The notes under the pieces were generated by a model. That model saw only the letters and a program-made list of their open reading frames with translations, was not told the DNA's origin and made no database searches. Positions 1 through 5,876 of a DNA stretch of 6,365 nucleotides are shown one piece after another; positions within the stretch are counted from its first letter, which is position 1; each line of letters begins with the position of its first letter. The stretch lies in assembly GCA_027325475.1 (NCBI GenBank), contig DAIEFO010000136.1:1-6365 (forward strand). Reading direction: 5' to 3'. The position numbers and the translations under genes are program-made. The stretch is from Desulfobacteraceae bacterium (GTDB taxonomy: Bacteria > Desulfobacterota > Desulfobacteria > Desulfobacterales > Desulfatirhabdiaceae).

Positions 1-1
1 C

Positions 2-874
2 GAAATGGCGGCGCCAGCGCCATATGTGCAGGAACTATCCCAAGTTTTTGGTCTGGATATGGATGAGAGAGGGTTTGCCCAGACGGAAAATGTCCACAGA
101 CTGAGCGTCTTCACCGACCGCAGGGGCATTCTGGCCACGGGAGCGTCGCGAAGTGTGCTGTCTGAGACTGCATGCCATAACGAAATTCAGGAAACGGTTC
201 TGGCCGTTCTGTCTCTGATAAAAGGCGTTCAGACAATAACAGGCCACAAGGCGGAGATTTCCCTTAATACGTGCATCCACTGCCTGACCTGTTACCGGCT
301 CTGTCCCTATCACGCCATTGTCCTGAACACACATCCCGTTGTTGACAGCGATGCATGTGAGCGCTGCGGTGTATGCGCGGCGGAATGCCCCAGGAAAGCC
401 ATTTCCATCGAAGACCTTACCCCATCGACCATATCGCAGCAGGTGCGGCAGATACGCACCGGCATATCGCCTGCATCTGCCGCACCCATGATCGTGGCTT
501 TCTGTTGCAACCGTTCCGCCGTGCAGGCATCCCATCAGGCGGAGCTGTCCGGCCTTTCCATCCCGGAAGGCGTTTTCATCATCGAAGTTCCATGCGCCGG
601 CGGCATCTCTCTGGAACATCTCATGGCAGCGTTTACAGGAAGCGCCGATGGCGTTCTGGTCTTTACCTGTCATGAGGGCAACTGCCATTCCGAACGCGGC
701 AACATCATGGCTGAAAAACGGGTGGAACAGCTCAGGAACATGCTCGTCCATATTGGTGCAGAACCGGGGCGGATTCTCCTGAAAACCATCGCCGCCAACA
801 TGCCGGCGGAGCTGATTCAAACCGCTCAGGATTTCAAGCGGCAAATAACCAACATCGGCATATGTAACAGATAA
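2..874 (+). CDS. HdrA/QmoB-like iron-sulfur flavoprotein with C-terminal MvhD domain (5' partial)
   Basis: Cytoplasmic electron-transfer subunit of the heterodisulfide reductase A family. The reading frame is open to the window edge. The ATG at 5 is probably internal, because the first ~60 residues match the last part of an HdrA FAD domain (GLDMDERGF, then DRRGILATGAS), whose GxGxxG start would lie upstream. Numbering from that ATG, two ferredoxin motifs follow (C90, C93, C96, C100 and C118, C121, C124, C128), each CX2CX2CX3C and expected to bind [4Fe-4S]. Residues ~160-270 resemble MvhD/FrhD, with C167/C168, C197, C222 and C227 (in CHEGNC) as likely [2Fe-2S] ligands; the usual CNWC element is CCNRS here. 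HdrA-MvhD fusions of this kind occur in QmoB and in flavin-based bifurcating Hdr complexes. The next gene, 86 bp downstream on the same strand, is a CCG-domain partner, so an operon is likely. QmoB itself is an alternative, but a QmoC-type membrane subunit is not seen. Confidence 0.85.
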   Translation, partial: EMAAPAPYVQELSQVFGLDMDERGFAQTENVHRLSVFTDRRGILATGASRSVLSETACHNEIQETVLAVLSLIKGVQTITGHKAEISLNTCIHCLTCYRLCPYHAIVLNTHPVVDSDACERCGVCAAECPRKAISIEDLTPSTISQQVRQIRTGISPASAAPMIVAFCCNRSAVQASHQAELSGLSIPEGVFIIEVPCAGGISLEHLMAAFTGSADGVLVFTCHEGNCHSERGNIMAEKRVEQLRNMLVHIGAEPGRILLKTIAANMPAELIQTAQDFKRQITNIGICNR

Positions 875-960
875 ACACACATTCCGGCTGCAACCTCCCA
901 CAAACATTGGATTCCTGACGATTGTGGCTTGATCACCGTTTTCACTTACAGGGTATCATT

Positions 961-2190
961 ATGACTTCACCTGAATCCATTTCCATGAACGACCTGAATG
1001 CCGCCCGGTTTCAGTCCTGGCCTTTCGATCAGAACCACTGCCTCACCTGCGCCATGTGTTCCAGCTCATGCCCTGTATCGGGTATTGACGGGTTCGACCC
1101 CAGAAAAATCATCCGCATGGTTTCCATGGGGCTTGAACATCCATTGATAGAATCCCGCTGGCCCTGGATTTGCACCATGTGCGGCAAATGTGAACACGTT
1201 TGTCCTTCCGGCGTTCATATTCCGGATGTGATACGGAATATCCGCTCCCTGAGAGACCGGGAAAAGGTGCCGGGAATTCTTCACAAAGGGCTGGCCGCAG
1301 CGCTTAAAACCGGCAACAATCTGGGGCTTCCCAAAGATGATTTTATTTTCATCCTGGAAGACGTCGCCGATGAAATCGCCCAGGAACCCGGATTTGAAGG
1401 CTTTTCTGTACCCATCGACAAGAAAGACGCCAATATCCTGACCACCATCCACAACAAACTGGTCAACACCCACACGGAAGACCTCAAACACTGGTGGAAA
1501 ATCTTTTACGCCGCCGAAGAAAGCTGGACCATTCCCTCCGAAAACTGGGAAGGCACCAACTGGGGCATGTTTACCGGAGACGATCCGGCCATGAAGGTCA
1601 TGGTGGGAAGAATCGCTGACAACATGGCGCGGCTTGATGCCAAAAACCTCCTTTGGCCGGAATGAGGGCACGCATATCTGGCGACCAGGTCCGGTCTGCA
1701 GAAATGGTATCCCGAAGCCCTGAAATCATTTGGAACTTACACGGTGTTTGATTTGCTGACAGCCTATATCCGCGAAGGCCGCATTCATCTGGACAAAACC
1801 CGCTTTCGTGATATTCTGGCCACCTATCACGATCCTTGCAACTATGGACGCAAGGCGGAGCGTATTTTTGGGCATGGTTTTTATGATGAACCCCGATGGA
1901 TTCTAAGCCAGTGTATGGAGAACTGGGTGGATGTCTATCCCACCCGCGACAGTCAGTATTGCTGCGGAGGCGGAGGCGGCGCACTGACAACCGGCTATAA
2001 CGCCGAACGGATATTTTACGGCAGAAAGAAAATGGATCAGATACGGGCTACAGGCGCTTCCATGGTTGTTGTTCCCTGCCACAGTTGTCACGGCCAGCTC
2101 AATGCCATCAAGGCTGAGTATGGAATGGCGGATCTCGTGGTCAAGTATTTGTGGGAGCTTGTGGCGGATTGTCTGATAATGAATAGATAA
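961..2190 (+). CDS. DsrK/HdrD-like (Fe-S)-binding CCG-domain protein, probable selenoprotein (Sec235)
   Basis: Soluble iron-sulfur oxidoreductase of the HdrD/DsrK/GlpC type, 409 residues if TGA at 1663-1665 is read as selenocysteine. An N-terminal ferredoxin domain carries C27, C30, C33, C37 and C71, C74, C77, C81 (two [4Fe-4S]). A middle region contains EGTNWGMFTGDD and then LLWPE-U-GHAY, matching the ECGHA motif that I recall from DsrK-like proteins. The C-terminal CCG domain has C293 (HDPC), C334-C335 (CCGGGGG) and C373/C376 (PCHSCH), the noncubane [4Fe-4S] pattern. No membrane segments are seen. The ATG at 961 has an AGGG element about 8 nt upstream; a TTG at 922 would add 13 residues with no good ribosome site. 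The frame is identical before and after the TGA, with no frameshift or loss of conserved residues on either side. It probably takes electrons from the upstream HdrA/MvhD protein; the physiological substrate is unknown. Alternatives are a sequencing error (TGC/TGT to TGA) or a young nonsense mutation. Confidence 0.85.
1655..1696 (+). promoter_or_regulatory. Candidate bacterial SECIS hairpin around and after the TGA
   Basis: The upper stem is ATCTGG (1676-1681) paired with CCAGGT (1685-1690), including one T-G wobble, closing a 3-nt loop CGA (1682-1684) with G at its second position. The loop begins after 16 nt downstream of the TGA. A lower stem GGCCGG (1655-1660) can pair with CCGGTC (1691-1696), stacked directly on the upper stem on the 3' side, leaving the TGA in a 15-nt 5' bulge. 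Bacterial SECIS elements, as I recall the consensus, have a short apical loop with G in the first two positions placed about 16-37 nt after the UGA, so this sits at the near limit. Pairing was found by eye and not energy-tested. A short alternative stem, GACC (1683-1686) with GGTC (1693-1696), competes. Confidence 0.6.
1663..1665 (+). other. In-frame TGA, probable selenocysteine codon (Sec235)
   Basis: TGA occupies the position of the Cys in the E-C-G-H-A motif of DsrK/HdrD-like proteins (here LLWPE-TGA-GHAYLATR). Homologous protein continues in the same frame for another 174 codons to the TAA at 2188. In-frame TGA at a conserved redox Cys, with conserved flanks, is the usual signature of bacterial Sec. 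As I recall, Sec forms of Fe-S oxidoreductases (GlpC/COG0247) and of HdrA have been reported in deltaproteobacteria. The Sec machinery (selA, selB, selC) is outside this window, so this is not proven here. Confidence 0.8.
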
Positions 2191-2224
2191 AAACAATGAT
2201 GTTGAAAAGTAGAAGGAGACTGTT

Positions 2225-3565
2225 ATGACAAAAAGAAAATTTTCACGATATATACTGTGTATCGCCTGTTTTTGGATACTTGTCACGTTATTCTTGCCAT
2301 CACACGCCCAAAGCCAAACGATTACGGAATATTATGTTTATCCCAATAGCGCTCCATGGGATATTGTCGCCGGCCCGGACAAGAACCTGTGGTTCGCAGA
2401 AGCCTTTGCAAACCGGATTGGAAGAATTAAACCGTCTGGCGCTATTACCGAGTTTTCTGCCGGCATTACTCCCGACAGCGGCCCCGTAGGGATTACTTCC
2501 GGACCGGATGGCAATCTCTGGTTCACGGAAGGCTCCGGCAGCAGAATCGGAAAAATCACGACATCCGGCGTTGTCACCGAGTTTTCCGCCGGTATTACCC
2601 CCAGCAGCAATCCTGCTGGCATTACATCCGGTCCAGATGGCAATCTCTGGTTCACGGAGGTAGCCGGCCAGAAAATCGGTAAAATCACGACGTCCGGCAT
2701 TGTCACCGAGTTTTCTGCCGGCATTACTCCTGACAGCGGTCCCTCTGGCATTACCACTGGATCCGATGGAAACCTCTGGTTCACAGAAGGCACCGGCAAC
2801 CGGATCGGTAGAATTACACCTTCTGGTGTCGTCACCGAATTTTCTACAGGCATTACCCTCAACAGCACTCCTGTAGGAATTACCGCAGGGCCGGATGGAA
2901 ATCTCTGGTTCACAGAAAACACCGGCAATCGAATCGGTAGAATCACACCATCCGGCGTTGTCACCGAATTTTCTACAGGCATCAGCTCTGACAGTGGCCC
3001 GGCAGGAATCGTTACCGGGCCGGATGGAAACCTCTGGTTCACAGAAAGCACAGGCAATCGAATCGGTAGAATCACGCCATCCGGCGTTATCACTGAATTT
3101 TCTACAGGCATCAAGCTCAACAGTCGTCCGATGAAGATTGCCAACGGAGCAGACGGGAATCTCTGGTTCACAGAAGCGTTAGGCGATAGAATCGGTCAGG
3201 TGAGCGATATCACCACCAGTTGTACGGCGACATTGGACGGAAATTATATACTCCATATCCCCTATGTTTCTTATACCGATTCCGTATCGGGCACTATGTC
3301 TCTTTGGGTGGATCTTGTCTATAAGTACAACCCGGCATATCCGACATTGTTACCTTTCAAACTGACAACATTCAGTCTCAGAAACAATCCATCGTCTTCG
3401 TGTACGGCATCTGCACTATCCGGAACTTTGTCGATCCATATTCCAGATCTTCTGCTTCCGGACGGAGCTTCTCATCTGGCAGTGGATTTAGACTACAATT
3501 CTGCTCTTTCCACCGGTGGGAATGCTTATTTTGTCGTTACAAAATATGGAGCTGTTTCCAACTAA
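2225..3565 (+). CDS. Secreted seven-bladed beta-propeller protein (Vgb-like fold) with duplicated C-terminal module
   Basis: Predicted exported protein of 446 residues. A Sec signal peptide is clear: basic MTKRKFSR, a hydrophobic core (residues 9-24) and a likely cleavage after S-H-A at residue 28. Residues ~33-329 contain seven repeats of 43 residues (the first is 2 shorter), each with a TE[FY] strand, a GPDGNLWFTE core and R/K-IG-[RKQ]-[IV]. This is the repeat type of virginiamycin B lyase and other SGL/NHL-like propellers. There is no histidine anywhere between residues 29 and 343, whereas Vgb uses an active-site His, so antibiotic lyase activity is not supported; binding or structural roles are more likely. 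Residues ~333-446 hold two related modules starting C333 and C393, each ending in HIP (H344, H405). A strong AAGGAG ribosome site lies 6 nt before the ATG. It starts only 34 bp after the selenoprotein gene and may be read through from it, but a functional link is doubtful. Confidence 0.85.
   Translation: MTKRKFSRYILCIACFWILVTLFLPSHAQSQTITEYYVYPNSAPWDIVAGPDKNLWFAEAFANRIGRIKPSGAITEFSAGITPDSGPVGITSGPDGNLWFTEGSGSRIGKITTSGVVTEFSAGITPSSNPAGITSGPDGNLWFTEVAGQKIGKITTSGIVTEFSAGITPDSGPSGITTGSDGNLWFTEGTGNRIGRITPSGVVTEFSTGITLNSTPVGITAGPDGNLWFTENTGNRIGRITPSGVVTEFSTGISSDSGPAGIVTGPDGNLWFTESTGNRIGRITPSGVITEFSTGIKLNSRPMKIANGADGNLWFTEALGDRIGQVSDITTSCTATLDGNYILHIPYVSYTDSVSGTMSLWVDLVYKYNPAYPTLLPFKLTTFSLRNNPSSSCTASALSGTLSIHIPDLLLPDGASHLAVDLDYNSALSTGGNAYFVVTKYGAVSN
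2321..3211 (+). repeat. Tandem propeller-blade repeats, seven units, 129-bp period
   Basis: The codon for the Asn of each NLWF motif falls at 2384, 2513, 2642, 2771, 2900, 3029 and 3158, exactly 129 bp apart each time. The first ITE[YF] to the second is 123 bp, reflecting a 2-residue deletion in blade 1. Units 4-6 are the most alike at DNA level, for example the shared run encoding GNRIGR and ITPSG; units 1 and 7 have diverged most. This suggests recent blade duplication or gene conversion in the middle of the gene. Confidence 0.95.
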
Positions 3566-3582
3566 CCATCTGTAGCAACCTG

Positions 3583-3867
3583 TCACAAGAAGGTGGTGTA
3601 TCGGGTCACTCCGTCCATAGGCGTCGGCAATTCGCGGACGGGCAGTGACCCGGCGCACAAAATGTCGCTTTGCACAACTGCCGGAGGATACTCCCTTGTT
3701 TCGGGCGCTATGCCAAGGTCAGCGCACAAAAAGACAGCACCAATTTCGGCTGCAAGTTCCTCCATCGGATAGCCTTCATCGCCCCGCCTCTTACGCCCTG
3801 AATCCCTGTTAAACCGTTTGGGGTATCTCGTCCAGCAGCAAAGCTCATATACGCTGCCATGGCATAA
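3583..3867 (-). pseudogene. Decayed ArdC-type antirestriction / zincin-like metallopeptidase fragment
   Basis: The minus-strand frame from about 3849 down to 3691 reads as the C-terminal zincin part of ArdC-like proteins: YELCCWTRYPKRFNRD, then RKRRGDEGYPMEELAAEIG and GAVFLCADLGIAPETRE. Family members, as I recall them, have HELxHWTxHPxRLxRD, GDExYAxEELVAE and GAAFLCADLGI, followed by DHAAYIASWL. Here the zinc-binding HExxH reads Y-E-L-C-C, so both metal ligands are lost. After TRE the similarity stops abruptly and the frame runs through the inverted repeat to a stop at 3583-3585. Upstream, an in-frame TAG (3868-3870) blocks extension and the N-terminal ssDNA-binding domain is absent. ArdC proteins are typical of plasmids and conjugative elements, so this is probably the relic of an integrated element. 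The family assignment is from memory of the motif. Confidence 0.75.
3602..3652. repeat. Large imperfect inverted repeat
   Basis: CGGGTCACT (3602-3610) pairs with AGTGACCCG (3644-3652), 9 bp. CCGTCC (3611-3616) pairs with GGACGG (3636-3641), 6 bp, separated on the 3' side by a 2-nt bulge (3642-3643). The 19-nt centre can pair further (CGTC with GACG as an alternative). It lies 36 bp after the propeller gene's stop. No T-run follows on either strand, so it is not a standard intrinsic terminator. It could be a REP-like or transposon-end palindrome, or stabilise the 3' end of the propeller mRNA. Confidence 0.7.
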
Positions 3868-3958
3868 CTACTTTTCCTTACTGAATAAGCATTCCAAGGG
3901 TGAACTATCATCCACCCCTGCAAAAAGGAGCAAATCGTCCAAACAATGCTCAATAACC

Positions 3959-3985
3959 TAAAGTTTCGCAAAAACCTGCCGATGT
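3959..3985 (+). promoter_or_regulatory. Sigma-28 (FliA) promoter for the chemoreceptor gene
   Basis: TAAAGTTT (3959-3966), 11 nt, then GCCGATGT (3978-3985). The enterobacterial FliA consensus is TAAAGTTT-N11-GCCGATAA, so the -35 element matches 8 of 8, the spacer is exact and the -10 matches 6 of 8. Transcription should start near 3991-3993, giving a leader of about 70 nt before the ATG at 4064. Placement directly upstream of a chemoreceptor fits the motility/chemotaxis regulon. Confidence 0.85.
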
Positions 3986-4023
3986 AGGAAAGAATGGTTC
4001 AAAATATTTCGGGTCTCGCAGCA

Positions 4024-4037
4024 AGTATTTGAATACT
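4024..4037. promoter_or_regulatory. Short palindrome in the chemoreceptor leader
   Basis: AGTATT-TG-AATACT is a perfect 6-bp inverted repeat with a 2-nt centre, located between the predicted transcription start and the ribosome site (AAAAGGGG, ending at 4054). It could be a repressor site on DNA, but the 2-nt loop is too small for a stable RNA hairpin. It may also be chance in this AT-rich stretch. Confidence 0.3.
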
Positions 4038-4063
4038 GTAAGCAAAAAAAGGGGTAAACGAAA

Positions 4064-5692
4064 ATGACTTTTTCAAAATTGAAACTCAGAATTAAGATGC
4101 GAATAGGATTCTCGGTGGTGGTAACCCTTATCCTTTTAATGGGATTCATAGGCGTCAGTGAACTGACTCTATTAAGCAGGGAAACTGATAAAGTGGCAAA
4201 ACAACGAATTCCGCAATTGGAGCGGGTTTACGAAATTGCCATTGATTTTCATACAATGCTCAACGCGGCTCGAAACGCATCGCTGCCCACGAATCCGGAG
4301 GTTAAGAAACAACAGAAGGCGAACTATGAAAAATCAAAAGAAAACTTGCTTCAAAATACCATTCCAAGCCTTGAGACGTTACTCTTTACGGAAAAAGGTA
4401 AACAATTATTTTCTACACTGAAGAAAAATCTTTCCGAAGTGATTGCGCTTGACGACAAAGCTCTGGAACTCGGTTATGCAAATAAGCAGACAGAAGCTGA
4501 AGATATCATCATGAATCAGGTTGTTCCATTTCAGGTAAAATTATTTAAAAATTTAACAGCATTTCAAAGTTTTGTGGTTGAATCATCCCAGAGGGACGCC
4601 GCCAAAGCTGTCAAGTCCGCCTCAGAAGGGAAAACCATATTGATTGTCGTCGTTTTGATCGCCTGGGCATCCGGTGTTTTAATCGCTTACTTTCTCATCC
4701 GAAGCATTACCAGGCCCATTAACCATGCGGTGGAAGGCCTTACCGAAGCTGCGGAACAGGTGTCGTCCGCAGCCGGAGAGGTTTCCTCTGCAGCCCAGTC
4801 CCTGGCAGAAGGCTCTTCCGAACAGGCGGCATCCGTGGAAGAAACTTCATCGTCTCTTGAAGAAATGTCCTCCATGACCAAACAGAACGCCAGCAATGCC
4901 GGGCAGGCGGACTCTCTCATGAAACAGGCCAGACAGGTGGTCAATAAAGCCAATACGTCCATGATTCAGCTCACCACCTCCATGCAGGAAATTTCAAAGG
5001 CCAGCGAGGAAACCTCCAAAATCATCAAAACCATTGATGAAATCGCTTTTCAGACCAATCTTCTGGCTTTAAATGCTGCTGTAGAAGCTGCCAGAGCTGG
5101 AGAAGCCGGAGCGGGCTTTGCCGTTGTTGCCGATGAGGTTCGAAATCTGGCCATGCGTGCCGCTGAAGCTGCTAAAAACACCGCTGCATTGATAGAAGGA
5201 ACCGTAAAGAAAGTATCAGATGGAACCGCGCTGGTAAAAACCACCAGCGACGCTTTTAATGAAGTCGCCGGCAGTACTCAAAAAGTGGGTGAGTTGGTAG
5301 ATGAAATTGCGTCTGCATCCAGCGAACAGGCGCAGGGCATAGAGCAGGTGAACATCGCTGTAACGGAAATGGATAAAGTCACCCAGCAGAACGCCGCCAC
5401 CGCTGAGGAGTCTGCATCAGCGTCCGAAGAACTGAGCGCTCAGGCTGAAGAGATGAAAAGGTTTGTCGCCGATCTATCAGCCATGGTGAACGGAGAGGCC
5501 AGCGTGGCAACCGGCAGTCTGCGCACAGTCAGACGTCCAAACGCTGCTGTTCATGTCAGGCAAATGCCCCAGAATGCGTTGACTGTCACTAAAAGACCCG
5601 CAAAAGTAAAAACTCTGGCATTACACCGCTCCAAAGAGATTCACCCTGATGCTATTATTCCCATAGATGATAACGATTTTAAAGATTTCTAA
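4064..5692 (+). CDS. Methyl-accepting chemotaxis protein (transmembrane chemoreceptor)
   Basis: Inner-membrane chemoreceptor of 542 residues that would control CheA/CheW. TM1 spans about residues 14-31. A periplasmic helical domain (~33-188) has the length and character of a four-helix-bundle (4HB_MCP) sensor. TM2 spans ~191-212. Only the first HAMP helix is obvious (ITRPINHAVEGL) before the coiled-coil signalling region begins, a short-HAMP form. The hairpin tip is at E326-R360 (FQTNLLALNAAVEAARAGE, then GFAVVADEVR). Gln/Glu/Ala/Ser-rich heptads on both sides provide methylation sites, for example SSLEEMSS and ATAEESASAS. The C-terminus is a Pro/Lys linker, an acidic stretch and DFKDF, which fits the x-[HFYW]-x2-[HFYW] CheR-tether pattern. 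The ATG is preceded by AAAAGGGG 9 nt away and by a sigma-28 promoter. Base composition shifts sharply near TM2. The ligand is unknown. Confidence 0.95.
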   Translation: MTFSKLKLRIKMRIGFSVVVTLILLMGFIGVSELTLLSRETDKVAKQRIPQLERVYEIAIDFHTMLNAARNASLPTNPEVKKQQKANYEKSKENLLQNTIPSLETLLFTEKGKQLFSTLKKNLSEVIALDDKALELGYANKQTEAEDIIMNQVVPFQVKLFKNLTAFQSFVVESSQRDAAKAVKSASEGKTILIVVVLIAWASGVLIAYFLIRSITRPINHAVEGLTEAAEQVSSAAGEVSSAAQSLAEGSSEQAASVEETSSSLEEMSSMTKQNASNAGQADSLMKQARQVVNKANTSMIQLTTSMQEISKASEETSKIIKTIDEIAFQTNLLALNAAVEAARAGEAGAGFAVVADEVRNLAMRAAEAAKNTAALIEGTVKKVSDGTALVKTTSDAFNEVAGSTQKVGELVDEIASASSEQAQGIEQVNIAVTEMDKVTQQNAATAEESASASEELSAQAEEMKRFVADLSAMVNGEASVATGSLRTVRRPNAAVHVRQMPQNALTVTKRPAKVKTLALHRSKEIHPDAIIPIDDNDFKDF

Positions 5693-5728
5693 CGCACGTC
5701 ATCCTGTGTCAATCAAGGGGATACTCGC

Positions 5729-5756
5729 CCCGCCTGAAAAATGAGTGTGTGGCGGG
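5729..5756 (+). terminator. Possible weak hairpin after the chemoreceptor gene
   Basis: CCCGCC (5729-5734) can pair with GGCGGG (5751-5756) around a 16-nt loop. A second small stem, GGGG (5717-5720) with CCCC (5728-5731), overlaps and excludes it. No T-run follows, so neither is a convincing intrinsic terminator. The rest of 5693-5876 shows no gene and no clear promoter. Confidence 0.2.
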
Positions 5757-5871
5757 TAAGAAATTGCATATAAAACTGACAGGGGCTATGAATACCCCAA
5801 TAATGTAGATCCATTTGTGGGGTCAGCTCCTTCAGATATTGACTGTTCGGTCGTCAGGACTGCCCCTGGAT

Positions 5872-5876
5872 AGGAG
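5872..5876 (+). promoter_or_regulatory. Ribosome binding site that questions the uvsE start
   Basis: AGGAG directly abuts the ATG at 5877, which is too close for normal initiation. It is well placed (6 nt) for the in-frame TTG at 5883, which would give a protein starting M-R-F-G-L-C-C. An in-frame TAG at 5871-5873 rules out any earlier start. Confidence 0.5.

Noticed and set aside
35..907. Long open frame on the minus strand opposite the HdrA/MvhD gene
   Set aside because: It mirrors a gene with clear iron-sulfur motifs, and its own product has no recognisable domain.
898..927. CCACAA / TTGTGG inverted repeat between the first two genes
   Set aside because: Only 6 bp around an 18-nt loop with no T-run; too weak to call a terminator or operator.
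1744..2190. A separate 148-residue CCG-domain gene starting at GTG 1744
   Set aside because: It has no ribosome site. The same frame upstream to the TGA (GHAYLATRSGLQKWYPEALK) is clearly part of the family, so this is the C-terminal part of the selenoprotein.
2338..3171. 277-codon open frame on the minus strand opposite the propeller repeats
   Set aside because: Its repetitive product is just the reverse reading of the 129-bp units, and nothing supports it as a gene.
2225..3565. Calling the propeller protein virginiamycin B lyase (antibiotic resistance)
   Set aside because: The repeats match the fold only. No histidine exists in the propeller, the protein is exported, and the tail is unrelated to Vgb.
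3868..3960. 30-codon protein-like minus-strand stretch (CLDDLLLFAGVDDSSP) ending at the TAG before the ArdC fragment
   Set aside because: It has no start codon or ribosome site and no family that I recognise. It may be another piece of the same relic, but I cannot support it.
5764..5792. TTGCAT-N17-TATGAA as a sigma-70 promoter for uvsE
   Set aside because: The spacing is good, but only 3 of 6 and 4 of 6 positions match, which is expected by chance in a 184-bp gap.
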